From an uncultured Pseudovibrio sp. (GTDB lineage Bacteria; Pseudomonadota; Alphaproteobacteria; Rhizobiales; Stappiaceae), in contig CANMBS010000010.1 in assembly GCA_947496145.1 (NCBI GenBank), forward strand, positions 59,555 to 123,554: DNA of 64,000 nt, read 5' to 3'. Shown piece by piece: positions 9,311 to 17,417 of this stretch. The notes beneath the pieces were generated by a model. The model saw only the letters and a program-made list of their open reading frames with translations, was not told the origin of the DNA and made no database searches. The stretch's first letter is position 1. Each line of letters begins with the position of its first letter. Position numbers and translations under genes: made by a program.

Positions 9311-10560
9311 GTGCTTTGCTGGCGGAAAGGGCCATGGGCTGACAGAATTTGCTGTTCTTGCTGCACGGCCTGACGTTCCTGTTGCAGGTAGTGTGCAACT
9401 GCGTTTCTTAAGGAAGGGTTTGCAATCCAGTGGGCAGAGTAAGTGAGGTTTGGCATGTAGCCGCGAGCCAGTTTGTGGGTGCCCTGTGCGCCAGCCTCTA
9501 CTCTTTGCAGACCACGTGACAACGCAAACTCAATAGCCTGATAGTAGCAAATCTCAAAGTGCAGGCAGGGGTGGTTTTCTATGCAGCCCCAGTTGCGGCC
9601 ATAAAGCGTGTCGCCTCCGATCATATTAAGCGCTCCTGCAATATAGCGGCCTTCGCGCTTTGCCATTATGAGCAGAGTATGATCAGCCAGCCGTTCTCCC
9701 AATAGAGAGAAGAACTCCCGATTGAGGTAGGGGGTGCCCCATTTGCGACTGCCTGTGTCCATGTAAAACTCGTAGAAGGCGTCCCAGTGGGCCTCCTTTA
9801 AATCTGAGCCAGTGATCCATTCGATCTCGATCTGGTTTTGTAGCGCCGTCCTGCGCTCTTTACGGATGCTTTTGCGTTTGCGAGAGGAGAGTGCGCTCAG
9901 GAATTCGTCAAAATCACTGTAATTGTTGTTCTCCCAATGAAACTGCTGGTCTGTACGCAGCAGGAAGCCTTCTTCACCCAGTTCTTTCCATTCCTGCTCG
10001 CTGAGAAAGGTGAGGTGGGCAGAGGAGCCTTCTAAGCGGATAGTGAGTTCCTTCAGGCCGCTACTGAGGATTTTAATGGTTTCCTGCCGGTTTGCATGAG
10101 GGGCAATCAGCAGGCGTCGGCCCGGTACCGGAGTAAAGGGAATGGAGCATTGCAGTTTGGGGTAGTAACTGCCGCCCGCCCGCTCAAACGCATCAGCCCA
10201 GGCATAATCGAAGACATATTCTCCCTGACTGTGTGCTTTGGCATAGGTGGGGATTGCGGCGATGGGTTTCCCGTCTGCTTCCCACCAAATGTGTTGAGGT
10301 ATCCAGCCAGTCTCCCAGCCAACTCATTCACTCTCTTCCAATGCTTGCAAAAAAGCGTGTGAAAGCATTGGGTTAAATGGTGGTCTTTGAGAAATTGATT
10401 CAGTTTTTGAGGAGATGATCGTTTCAGGTGAATCGATTTGAGGTGCCTGATCATAAAGGACTGGCAGGTAGCCGGGATTTGCCAGAGTATCCCAGTCTGT
10501 ACTGGGAACCTCATCAAGAGATGAAAGAACTTTCAGAACTGGAGTAGGGGTCTCTGGCAA
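9307..10560 (-). pseudogene. COG3146 (DUF482) acyltransferase-like gene interrupted by an in-frame TGA
   Basis: Family: predicted N-acyltransferase of the FemAB/GNAT-like fold, role in cell-envelope metabolism presumed. Reading frame from ATG 10560 gives MPETPTPVLKVLSSLDEVP and reaches HAFLQALEESE, then meets TGA at 10324-10326. The same frame continues without any other stop for 338 codons (VGWETGWIPQHIWWE, later LTFLSEQEWKELG, RKRKSIRKERR, NWGCIENHPCLHFE, LARGYMPNLTYSAHWI) to TGA 9307. The continuation is clearly the rest of the family. About 20 residues after position 40 (from DSPETIISSKTES) correspond to a palindromic repeat and are extra to the family. It begins 11 bases after the GDPD stop. 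It may be a pseudogene, a sequencing error or a read-through gene. Confidence 0.8.
10388..10440. repeat. palindromic repeat, copy A, inside the COG3146 gene
   Basis: Sequence TTGATTCAGTTTTTGAGG at one end and TGATCGTTTCAGGTGAATC at the other, with GATTC and GAATC as mirrored ends. Copies B and C of the same arms lie between genes at 9233-9310 and 8419-8510. Here the element lies within the reading frame and encodes an in-frame segment read on the minus strand. Confidence 0.65.
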
Positions 10561-10571
10561 GTCTTTTGATC

Positions 10572-11339
10572 CTAGAGCGGGTCTTTATCCGGGTTGAAGC
10601 CTTCAAATACAATCTGGTCTGCATATTTGGCAGCATTCAGGCGGTCTTCTTTTGTTTTGACTGTCCATGTCATGATGGGCAGGCCGTAGAACTCACGCAG
10701 GAAGCTTGGGCCGTCTGCCGGCAGATCTTTGACGAAGAAGGAGACGAAGTGCGGATCAGTGCCAGCCATGTGTACCATCCATGATATCTTTTCGATTTCA
10801 TGCTCTGTCAGGTTCACATAGTCGTTTTCACTCAAGGTGGTCATGGAGAGGCAGCCCCGTGGGATATGCGGTGCAACTTCTTTCATGGTATGCAGCATCT
10901 TCGGGTCGAAGGACTTGATGGCAGCAGGGCCTTTGTAAGTGTTCAAGATGCTGGCGATGGTCTTGATGAACTCATCCTGCCCTTCATCAAGAAACAGGGT
11001 TTTGATTTCGATGATCAGAGGGACTTTGCCGTCCACCAGTGCGAGCAGCTCTTCCAGTGTCCAGATTGGATCAGATGAACCGCGCATGGAGAGCTTGCGC
11101 AAGTCTGCCAGATTGAAGTCGATCACATTGCCTTCACCATATGTAAGGCGTTCAAGGTTGGGATCGTGGAAAACAATGGGCCTGCCATCTCTGGTTTCTT
11201 GCAAGTCCACCTCAATGGCGAAGTTATTATCAACCGCAGCCTGAACTGCGGATGGTGTGTTTTCTAAAATGCCCGCTTCCTTGTTGTGGAAGCCGCGATG
11301 GGCGATTGGGCGGGCTGTAAGCCAGGAGAGGTCCTGCAT
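10572..11339 (-). CDS. glycerophosphodiester phosphodiesterase
   Basis: 255 residues, the usual size of cytosolic UgpQ-type enzymes that hydrolyse glycerophosphodiesters to glycerol-3-phosphate and an alcohol. The family motifs are visible: AHRGFHNKEAGILENT at residues 13-28 (catalytic His-Arg), IEVDLQETRDG with the metal-binding Glu and Asp, and PIVFHDPNLERLTYG. No signal peptide. It lies between RidA and COG3146 genes on the same strand, an arrangement I know from other Hyphomicrobiales. Confidence 0.93.
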   Translation of the reverse strand: MQDLSWLTARPIAHRGFHNKEAGILENTPSAVQAAVDNNFAIEVDLQETRDGRPIVFHDPNLERLTYGEGNVIDFNLADLRKLSMRGSSDPIWTLEELLALVDGKVPLIIEIKTLFLDEGQDEFIKTIASILNTYKGPAAIKSFDPKMLHTMKEVAPHIPRGCLSMTTLSENDYVNLTEHEIEKISWMVHMAGTDPHFVSFFVKDLPADGPSFLREFYGLPIMTWTVKTKEDRLNAAKYADQIVFEGFNPDKDPL

Positions 11340-11398
11340 GATATTATCGTGTTTGTTCTTGTTAAAAAGGCAGTGGGTTGATTTAAGCTGGTGAGACG

Positions 11399-11866
11399 TT
11401 AGTCAGTCACTTCAAAAATTGCTTCAATTTCGACTGCTGCATTGAAAGGAAGTGCGCCTGCGCTAACAGCTGAACGTGCATGACGACCAGCCTCGCCCAT
11501 TGCTGCTACCATGAAGTCGGAGGCTCCGTTGATCACTTTTGGCTGATCACCAAAATCGCCATTGGAATTTACAAAGCCAACGATTTTAACCAGTCGCACA
11601 ATTTTGGAAAGATCGCCTGTCGCAGCTTTTGCCTGTGCCAGCAGATTGATTGCACAAAGGCGTGCTGCCTCGATGCCGTCTTCAATGCTCAGGTCTGCCC
11701 CGACCTTACCAGTTTTAGCAATCTTGCCGTCCAGCATGGGAAGCTGCCCGGAGATGAAAAGCTGATTGCCCGTTTTGACAAAGGGGACATAGTTAGCAGC
11801 AGGTGCTGCGGCTTCTGGCAGTGTGACGCCGAGCTTGTTTAAGTTCGCCTGAATATCGTCTGACAT
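11399..11866 (-). CDS. RidA family (YjgF/YER057c/UK114) protein
   Basis: 155 residues, in the longer RidA subfamily that starts with a short helix (DIQANLNKLGVTLPEAAAPAANY). RidA enzymes hydrolyse reactive enamine/imine intermediates; this subfamily is less studied. Motifs: GNQLFISGQLPM and the C-terminal RSAVSAGALPFNAAVEIEAIFEV, with the conserved Arg that binds the substrate carboxylate and the terminal Glu. Ribosome site GGAGGGA sits seven bases before ATG 11866. It probably heads the RidA-GDPD-COG3146 transcription unit. Confidence 0.93.
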   Translation of the reverse strand: MSDDIQANLNKLGVTLPEAAAPAANYVPFVKTGNQLFISGQLPMLDGKIAKTGKVGADLSIEDGIEAARLCAINLLAQAKAATGDLSKIVRLVKIVGFVNSNGDFGDQPKVINGASDFMVAAMGEAGRHARSAVSAGALPFNAAVEIEAIFEVTD

Positions 11867-12113
11867 TTAATTTCCCTCCATTCCGGAACACCCGGTGTTT
11901 TGATTGGAGCGCAGGGTCTCATTAGAATCACTCAGGTTGCAAGAGTGCAGATGCTGTTGTCTACGTGGGAAACGTGTATCTAATTTGAAAGATTTACCCT
12001 AGCTCGGGAAACTGCCCGTGAATGTTTGCCATTGCGGGTGTGTTTATGCACTCTTTCGATGTGGAAGAGAGGCATACCTTCGTGTCCTTTGTTCCAGAAT
12101 GATCGGAGGTTTT

Positions 12114-13043
12114 ATGCTGAAACGACGTTTAGGACATGGTCTTTACGCGGTTGCTGGTTCTTCCTTTTCTCTTGGATTGCTTCTTTCTTCCATGGCTGGT
12201 GGTGCAGCTGATTTGCAACCTCATACTGCTGTCTATGATATGCAGCTTGCCGATGTGAGTAATGGTGCCGACATCGCTGATGTGAGCGGGCGGATGGTTT
12301 ATGAGCTGTCCGGTTCGCTGTGTGACGGCTTTTCGGTAGATGTGCGCTTTGTGTTGCGCAGCGTTGGTGAGGACGGAGAGGAGACTGTCACTGATTTGCG
12401 AAGTTCTTATTATGAAGCTCCTGACAACTCCCGGCTTGCCTTCAGCTACAAAACGTTCATTGGCGCTTATCTGGCCCAGCAGGCGCAAGGTACTGCGGCG
12501 CATCAAAGCTCCAAGGTTGATGTGGACCTGTCCGGGCCAGCTGCTAAGAAGCTGAGCTTTGATGGGTCTATCCAGTTTCCATTGCAGCACTTGCATGGTG
12601 TGATCGATGGTGCTGCGAGTGGAAAGCGGTTTATGGTCACCAAGCTTTATGATGGAAGTGTGAGTGGAGATCAGTTGTATGAAGCAACGGCGGTTGTAGG
12701 GGGCAAGCTGGCTGACCCGCTTGCACAGCGTTCTGATCAGGTGATGCTGCCAGTTTCACTTGGTTCCTCTGAAGCCTGGCCGGTTTCTATCGCTTATTTC
12801 AATTTAAGTGATGAAGAGCGCGGAGAGCGGACACCAGATTATGAACTGCGGGCAGTGTTGCATAACAATGGTGTATCACGCAGCATGAGCCTGAATTACG
12901 GATTGTTTGAGCTGAAAGGCGTGCTTGTGGAGCTGGATCTTGAACCGGTTATCGTGCGAGGCCCTTGCGGGCAGTCTGTGGGACTGGAGGACAAAGTCAG
13001 CGTTCCATCTGGTGAAGCTGCTGGTAAGGAACAGATGCGCTAG
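12114..13043 (+). CDS. eipB: cell-envelope integrity protein EipB (DUF1849)
   Basis: 309 residues with a signal peptide (KRR, hydrophobic run, MAGGAAD near residue 32) and the DUF1849 fold: HTAVYDMQL, then GRMVYELSGSLCDGFSVDVRF, then SFDGSIQFPLQHL and KLYDGS. In Brucella EipB is a periplasmic beta-spiral protein needed for envelope integrity. Its two conserved cysteines form a disulfide, matched here by Cys70 and Cys285. Start is ATG 12114, four bases after GGAGGT; an ORF extension upstream has no support. It converges on dinB with only seven bases between stops. Confidence 0.92.
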   Translation: MLKRRLGHGLYAVAGSSFSLGLLLSSMAGGAADLQPHTAVYDMQLADVSNGADIADVSGRMVYELSGSLCDGFSVDVRFVLRSVGEDGEETVTDLRSSYYEAPDNSRLAFSYKTFIGAYLAQQAQGTAAHQSSKVDVDLSGPAAKKLSFDGSIQFPLQHLHGVIDGAASGKRFMVTKLYDGSVSGDQLYEATAVVGGKLADPLAQRSDQVMLPVSLGSSEAWPVSIAYFNLSDEERGERTPDYELRAVLHNNGVSRSMSLNYGLFELKGVLVELDLEPVIVRGPCGQSVGLEDKVSVPSGEAAGKEQMR

Positions 13044-13050
13044 AAGTCCG

Positions 13051-14349
13051 TTAGGTCTTATCCGGCGTTTTGATGGAGCGTCCGAGAGAGACAACACTGC
13101 TGTCTTTGAACTTACCGCGCAAGGCATCCATGGCCCGTTCTGCTTTGGCGCGTTTTCCGGCTTGTTCATCCAGCAGGTCTTCCGGGTCAGCCTGATCGGC
13201 GGGCCCTAAATCTCCGATGCCGACGCCGATGAGGCGGAATCGCAGCTTTCCATCGGCGACGCTTTTGAGCAACTCATCTGCTGTGCGAAAGATTTTGTCT
13301 GCCAGCTGGGTCGGATCATGCAGCATGCGTGAACGGGTGATGGTTTTAAACTCGGCAGTTTTGAGCTTGAGGCTCACAGATCTGCCGGAGATTTCGGCTT
13401 TTTTAGTGCGGTAGGAAACTTTTTCAGAGAGTTGCCAGAGCGTTTTGGAAAGCTCTGCTATATCAGCAACATCTGTGTTGAATGTGATTTCGTTGCTGAT
13501 ACTTTTTGCGCCACGGTTAGCTGTAACTGTGCGGTCATCTTCGCCCTGACAGAGTTTGGAGAGGCGCAGACCCAGGGCACCATATTTGCGGGCAAGGTCT
13601 GCGGGGTCTTTTTTCTGCAGTTGTCCGATCGTCTTGATGCCATCGCGTTCAAGTTTGTTTTGGAATACCTTGCCGACACCCCAGATGATGCTGGTGGGCT
13701 GCTTGGCGAGGAACTCTTTCTTTTCAGCCTCTCCAATGACGGAAAAGCCGCGTGGCTTATCAAGGTCGGAAGCGATTTTTGCCAGAAATTTGTTTGGGGC
13801 AAGGCCGACAGAGACTGACAGTTTAAGCTCCTGCTGGATTTTCTGGGCAAAGCGAACCAGCATTTCTGCCGGGGTAGCTCCGTGAAGTTTTTGTGTTCCA
13901 GACAGGTCAAGAAAGGCTTCGTCGATGGAGAGGGGTTCCACAAGCGGTGTGAGCTTTTCCATTTCCTCGCGGATTTGTCTGCCAATTTGAGAGTACAGGT
14001 TCATGCGGGGTTTGATGACAATGGCATCGGGACAAAGTTCGAGTGCTTTGAACATAGGCATGGCTGAGCGCACGCCGTAAATGCGGGCAATGTAACAGGC
14101 AGCAGAAACAACACCGCGATGACCTCCACCGACGATCACCGGGTGATCCGTTAGCTCTGGATTTTCGCGTTTTTCAACGGAAGCATAAAATGCGTCACAG
14201 TCAATGTGGGCGATCTCAAGCGTGTCCAGTTCGGCATGGGCAATGATACGCGGACTGCCACATTTAGGGCAGCGCGTCAGGTCTGCGCGAAATCTGTGCG
14301 TACAGTCGCGGCAAAGTGCTTTGAAGGGAGTAGAACCCTCGGTTGCCAT
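13051..14349 (-). CDS. dinB: DNA polymerase IV (Y family) with N-terminal zinc ribbon
   Basis: A lesion-bypass polymerase of 432 residues. An N-terminal CRDC ... CPKC pair (residues 13-31) forms a small zinc ribbon that E. coli DinB lacks but many alphaproteobacterial DinB proteins have. The palm motifs HIDCDAFYASVEK and LSIDEAFLDLSG carry the catalytic Asp and Asp-Glu residues. The helix-hairpin-helix (IWGVGKVFQNKLERDGI) and the little-finger domain follow. The C-terminus ends VVSLGRSIKTPDKT; there is no clear beta-clamp QxxLxLF peptide. I see no LexA box upstream. Confidence 0.95.
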   Translation of the reverse strand: MATEGSTPFKALCRDCTHRFRADLTRCPKCGSPRIIAHAELDTLEIAHIDCDAFYASVEKRENPELTDHPVIVGGGHRGVVSAACYIARIYGVRSAMPMFKALELCPDAIVIKPRMNLYSQIGRQIREEMEKLTPLVEPLSIDEAFLDLSGTQKLHGATPAEMLVRFAQKIQQELKLSVSVGLAPNKFLAKIASDLDKPRGFSVIGEAEKKEFLAKQPTSIIWGVGKVFQNKLERDGIKTIGQLQKKDPADLARKYGALGLRLSKLCQGEDDRTVTANRGAKSISNEITFNTDVADIAELSKTLWQLSEKVSYRTKKAEISGRSVSLKLKTAEFKTITRSRMLHDPTQLADKIFRTADELLKSVADGKLRFRLIGVGIGDLGPADQADPEDLLDEQAGKRAKAERAMDALRGKFKDSSVVSLGRSIKTPDKT

Positions 14350-14378
14350 GAAATTTGGACCCTGATGTTGTTTGCGGC

Positions 14379-15059
14379 TTACTTTACCGCAGTCAGGAGC
14401 AGGTTTTCAATGAAGTCGCCTGTTTCCAACCAGCAATTACTTTTCAGGGCAACGTTGGGCAGGTTGTCGGAAATAGCAAAGAAGCGCGGATCAGCAATGA
14501 AATGCACGAGTTGTACATGCGGTGTGCTTTTACCAACAGAAATGATGTTGGTGGGGCTGTCATCAACGAAAAATACCGGGTGATGACCGCGCTGGGCGCA
14601 CAGGGCGGCAACCGCACCGCCTTTAGGGCCGTGATTGGTGATGACAGGGTAATCCATGCCAAGGGTTTCGAGCAGGTTGGCGCGAGCCGGTTTGTTGTGA
14701 GAACTGGGCAAGTTTGTGAGGATGACGATATCACAGCGTCTGGACAGGCGTTCCAACTGCGCGGCAGCGTTGGGCACGGCTTCCTGCCTGCTCACTTCGC
14801 TTTCAAAGAAGTCATGAATGATTGCCATGCAGGCGTCATCGCTAAGATGCTCGCCGGTTTGCGTGTGGATCATATTTGCTTTGAGGCGATATGCGGTTTC
14901 CTTAAAGCCAATGCCACGATCATTCATGTAGCGTTCGAGGTGCGGGATAAACTGGAGGAGGACCTCGTCTACATCACAGATGAGAAGCGGGTAGGCGCGC
15001 TTTTCAATTTCTTCAATCTGCTGCAACGTGTTTGCGCTCACGCTTTCAATATTGTGCAA
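14379..15059 (-). CDS. HAD-superfamily hydrolase
   Basis: 226 residues with HAD motifs: CDVDEVLLQF (nucleophile Asp and second Asp; residue between them is Val), ILTNLPSSH (motif II) and FFVDDSPTNI (motif IV). The substrate is unknown. The start is TTG 15059, with TGGAGG ten bases upstream inside the DUF3572 gene, which it overlaps by 14 bases, so translation is probably coupled. No ATG occurs before the first catalytic motif, which supports the TTG. Confidence 0.8.
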   Translation of the reverse strand: MHNIESVSANTLQQIEEIEKRAYPLLICDVDEVLLQFIPHLERYMNDRGIGFKETAYRLKANMIHTQTGEHLSDDACMAIIHDFFESEVSRQEAVPNAAAQLERLSRRCDIVILTNLPSSHNKPARANLLETLGMDYPVITNHGPKGGAVAALCAQRGHHPVFFVDDSPTNIISVGKSTPHVQLVHFIADPRFFAISDNLPNVALKSNCWLETGDFIENLLLTAVK

Positions 15060-15351
15060 GGTAGTCTACGCCTCCAGCAAGTTTCAAGTGAGCTGCGGCT
15101 ATCATTGTCGGGCGAATGCCTGCGCTCTCCGTATACGTGAGCAGGAGCTGCTCATCCTGCATAAGAAATTCCAGTACACCTGCCAGGAAGCCCGGCTCTG
15201 CTGCCGCTTCACGAATCTCTTGCGGTCCAATTCCGGCTAAAGAGAGGAAGCGACCGAGCTGTTCAGGGTCATTGCTGATGAAGGCGAGGGCACCAATTGC
15301 AATTTCCTGTGCAGTATCTTCATTTAAACCGCCGGTTTTGCCTAGATTCAT
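15046..15351 (-). CDS. DUF3572 family protein
   Basis: 101 residues, small, acidic, all-helical, with the family pattern ALAFISNDPEQLGRFLSLAGIGPQEIREAAAEPGFLAGVLEFL (residues about 22-65). Function is unknown. In alphaproteobacteria the gene typically lies head-to-head with divK near dinB, as here. It is the first gene of a minus-strand group with the HAD hydrolase. Confidence 0.88.
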   Translation of the reverse strand: MNLGKTGGLNEDTAQEIAIGALAFISNDPEQLGRFLSLAGIGPQEIREAAAEPGFLAGVLEFLMQDEQLLLTYTESAGIRPTMIAAAHLKLAGGVDYLAQY

Positions 15352-15504
15352 TGGTGTTTGCCTTTCTGAAACGAATCCGAATTAACTATGTAGCAGGAAA
15401 TTTAGTGTGGGACTTGTTCCAATGCCAGTCGCTGTGCGGCTGCATCACACTTTTATTTATGGCTGAGCCTTCACCGGGACAGCTTTTTGGGCAGGACTGA
15501 ACTG

Positions 15505-15876
15505 ATGCAAAAGACCGTGCTGATTGTTGAAGATAACGAACTCAACATGAAGCTGTTTAACGATCTGCTGGAAGCTCATGGCTATGCTACATTGCAATCT
15601 CGCAATGGCATGGAAGCGCTTGAGCTTGCCCGAGCGCACAAGCCTGACCTGATCCTTATGGATATTCAGTTGCCTGAAGTTTCCGGTCTGGAAGTAACCA
15701 AGTGGATCAAAGAGGATGATGACCTTAAGGTTATTCCTGTGATTGCTGTGACCGCCTTTGCCATGAAGGGCGATGAGGAACGTATTCGCCAGGGTGGGTG
15801 TGAGGCTTATATTTCCAAGCCAATCTCTGTCGGGAACTTTCTGGAGACCGTTTCCGGTTTCCTGAAGGATACCTGA
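15505..15876 (+). CDS. divK: cell-cycle response regulator DivK
   Basis: A 123-residue stand-alone receiver domain. [18 protein letters not shown] holds the metal-binding acidic residues, LILMDIQLP holds the phospho-acceptor Asp53, [14 protein letters not shown] the conserved Thr/Ala switch, and YISKPI the Lys. The ELN-K-LF helix matches DivK, the single-domain regulator that controls the PleC/DivJ/DivL network and asymmetric division. Start is ATG 15505; an upstream GTG-led extension has no support. In Caulobacter divK is followed by pleD; no pleD follows here. Confidence 0.92.
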   Translation: MQKTVLIVEDNELNMKLFNDLLEAHGYATLQSRNGMEALELARAHKPDLILMDIQLPEVSGLEVTKWIKEDDDLKVIPVIAVTAFAMKGDEERIRQGGCEAYISKPISVGNFLETVSGFLKDT

Positions 15877-17025
15877 TCTATACCCCGTTATTTTTGCTTA
15901 TGGTTAATTGATGTATTGGCTTCATCAGTTTTATTGGTGGTTGTGTTGAGCTGAACGCTGCGGCTGGCTGATGAGGTTTCTGTAGTTTGCCAAATTGAGG
16001 TTGTGCACCTTCTGTTTTTGCATGGGTCTCATTTGGCTATCGCAGATGCTGTTTCCACGGGATGCGATGGTCTGCGTATTGTTTATCGTTTTAGATGAAG
16101 TAATGGCCCGTTGTTATTGATGAGTTGTGTTCATGAGGCATTATCGCGGATGTTGAATGCGACAGGTGCTCCAGTATTCTTTGATGCGTTGCTTGATGTG
16201 TAAGATGAAAGATACTGATCAAAAGTCCTAAGCCTTTTAAACTAGTTGATGTCGCTGGGTGTTTTTACATAGCCCCGATGCCTTCTATGTGGTCACTTGC
16301 CCTCAAAAACGCTGTTTGTTTTCTTTTGTTGTGTATAGGTGAAGAATCCCCTTCAATTTCAGGAGCGCAATTACCTTAAAGCTTTACTAAAGTCGTAAAT
16401 GTTGCGATGGTGATATACGATATGATCTATATCAGTAAATGATCGACTGAAAAGTCGCAGTATTGGTGTTTGGTTGATTGTTCGGATCCCTGCCATACTG
16501 TCAGATAGTTTCCCTACGGAGTGCTCAGGTCCGCCGCATCTCCTGGGTCCGTGGGGTTGGCCGGCGAGTAAGCGGGTTCTGAGTGGCCTCCTCGTGTCAT
16601 CCGGTTCTCGTCGGCCACCAATTCTTCCCAATTAAATGCTCCGGGTGATTGTGTTGTGATGTGAGTATCTCCCCACAGGCTGCAATGCGCCAAGAAGCAA
16701 TGCCATATGCTCACACAGCTTGTTGCCTTGCTTTTATCTGTTACGTAACTGGCGCTATCTGTAACCCAGTGGTGAAGCGGGGCAGTTGAGCTGAGGTGTG
16801 GGGCGCTGGAGCAATTGATCATTCAGGTTGGGCAATTCATCTGGTCTATGTTTTGGCGGATCTGTCTCTTGAAAAAGCAGAGAATTCGACTGCAATATCG
16901 GGACTATACTCAGTCCACTTCCTCTTGTGTGAGGAAATGTTGTCCACCCCTGATAATTGAGTGATGTGCCATTAATGCCTCGGTTTTGAGGCGGCCTGAG
17001 GAGGGTGTTTTCTGGTGTAGGAACA
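15877..17025. other. gene-poor region where pleD would be expected
   Basis: About 1.15 kb between divK and the rpmG terminator. I find no frame with a ribosome site and no GGEEF-type motif, so pleD is absent rather than degraded beyond its last motif as far as I can see. Base composition is AT-rich except for the 16510-16640 island. Confidence 0.6.
16510..16640. other. GC-rich island, possible structured RNA
   Basis: About 130 bases much richer in G and C than both flanks. Possible stems: GTGGCC / GGCCAC enclosing about 24 bases (16580-16615 area) and CTCAG (about 16526) / CTGAG (about 16579) enclosing GC-rich sequence with further short pairs. On the minus strand one frame stays open through the island, but it lacks a ribosome site. 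I do not recognise a known RNA. Confidence 0.35.
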
Positions 17026-17063
17026 CAAAAAAGGCGCTTGCAGAGTTGCAAACGCCTTTTTTT
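17026..17063 (-). terminator. terminator of rpmG
   Basis: Stem AGGCGCTTGCA / TGCAAACGCCT with one C/A mismatch, loop GAGT, flanked by A and T runs on both sides so that it can stop transcription in either direction. It lies 24 bases after the rpmG stop. Confidence 0.85.
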
Positions 17064-17086
17064 GAAATTCAGCTGAAAGCCAAGAC

Positions 17087-17254
17087 TTACTTGATCTTGG
17101 TTTCCTTGAACTCAACGTGCTTTTTAACGACCGGGTCGTATTTACGCTTCACCATTTTTTCGGTCATGGTGCGGGAGTTCTTTTTGGTCACGTAGAAGTA
17201 GCCGGTGTCCGCAGTGGACTGCAGCTTGATCTTAATGGTGGTCGCCTTGGCCAT
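17087..17254 (-). CDS. rpmG: 50S ribosomal protein L33
   Basis: 55 residues: [20 protein letters not shown] at the start, the [11 protein letters not shown] segment in the middle and [11 protein letters not shown] at the end. This is the complete L33 length. It is the cysteine-free form: no CxxC zinc pair is present, so it does not depend on zinc. In Hyphomicrobiales rpmG commonly follows divK-pleD, on either strand. A promoter lies at 17384-17411 and a terminator directly downstream, so it is probably a single-gene unit. Confidence 0.97.
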   Translation of the reverse strand: MAKATTIKIKLQSTADTGYFYVTKKNSRTMTEKMVKRKYDPVVKKHVEFKETKIK

Positions 17255-17383
17255 CGCTAAGGATCCTGTCTGTTTTCGGCCTTTTTAATAGTGGCCGGTT
17301 GTTTTGTTTGTCCCGGTGGCACCCTCACACCTTCGCTTCGGGGCAGGGTGCGCTTCCGGTGAAACTTTGGGAATTCAGCGCGC

Positions 17384-17411
17384 ACATTACTAATCACAGG
17401 GCTAAAGTCAA
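17384..17411 (-). promoter_or_regulatory. promoter of rpmG
   Basis: Read on the minus strand, TTGACT (17411-17406) and TAATGT (17389-17384) are 16 bases apart. The leader to the ATG would be about 120 bases and contains a hairpin, GCACCCT (17319-17325) with AGGGTGC (17345-17351), nested in CCGG/CCGG. Confidence 0.55.
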
Positions 17412-17417
17412 GATGCA

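Noticed and set aside
10324..10326. Selenocysteine codon with a bacterial SECIS hairpin
   Set aside because: No convincing hairpin with a GGU-type loop directly follows the TGA in the coding strand.
16500..16700. RNase P RNA or another known RNA in the GC-rich island
   Set aside because: Only one short stretch resembles the RNase P 3' end. The GAGGAAAGTCCGGGC core is absent on either strand, and no SRP, 6S or tmRNA signature is seen.
16371..17051. Overlapping minus-strand ORFs in the divk-rpmG gap as genes
   Set aside because: No ribosome sites, no recognisable domains, and composition that shifts along the frame.
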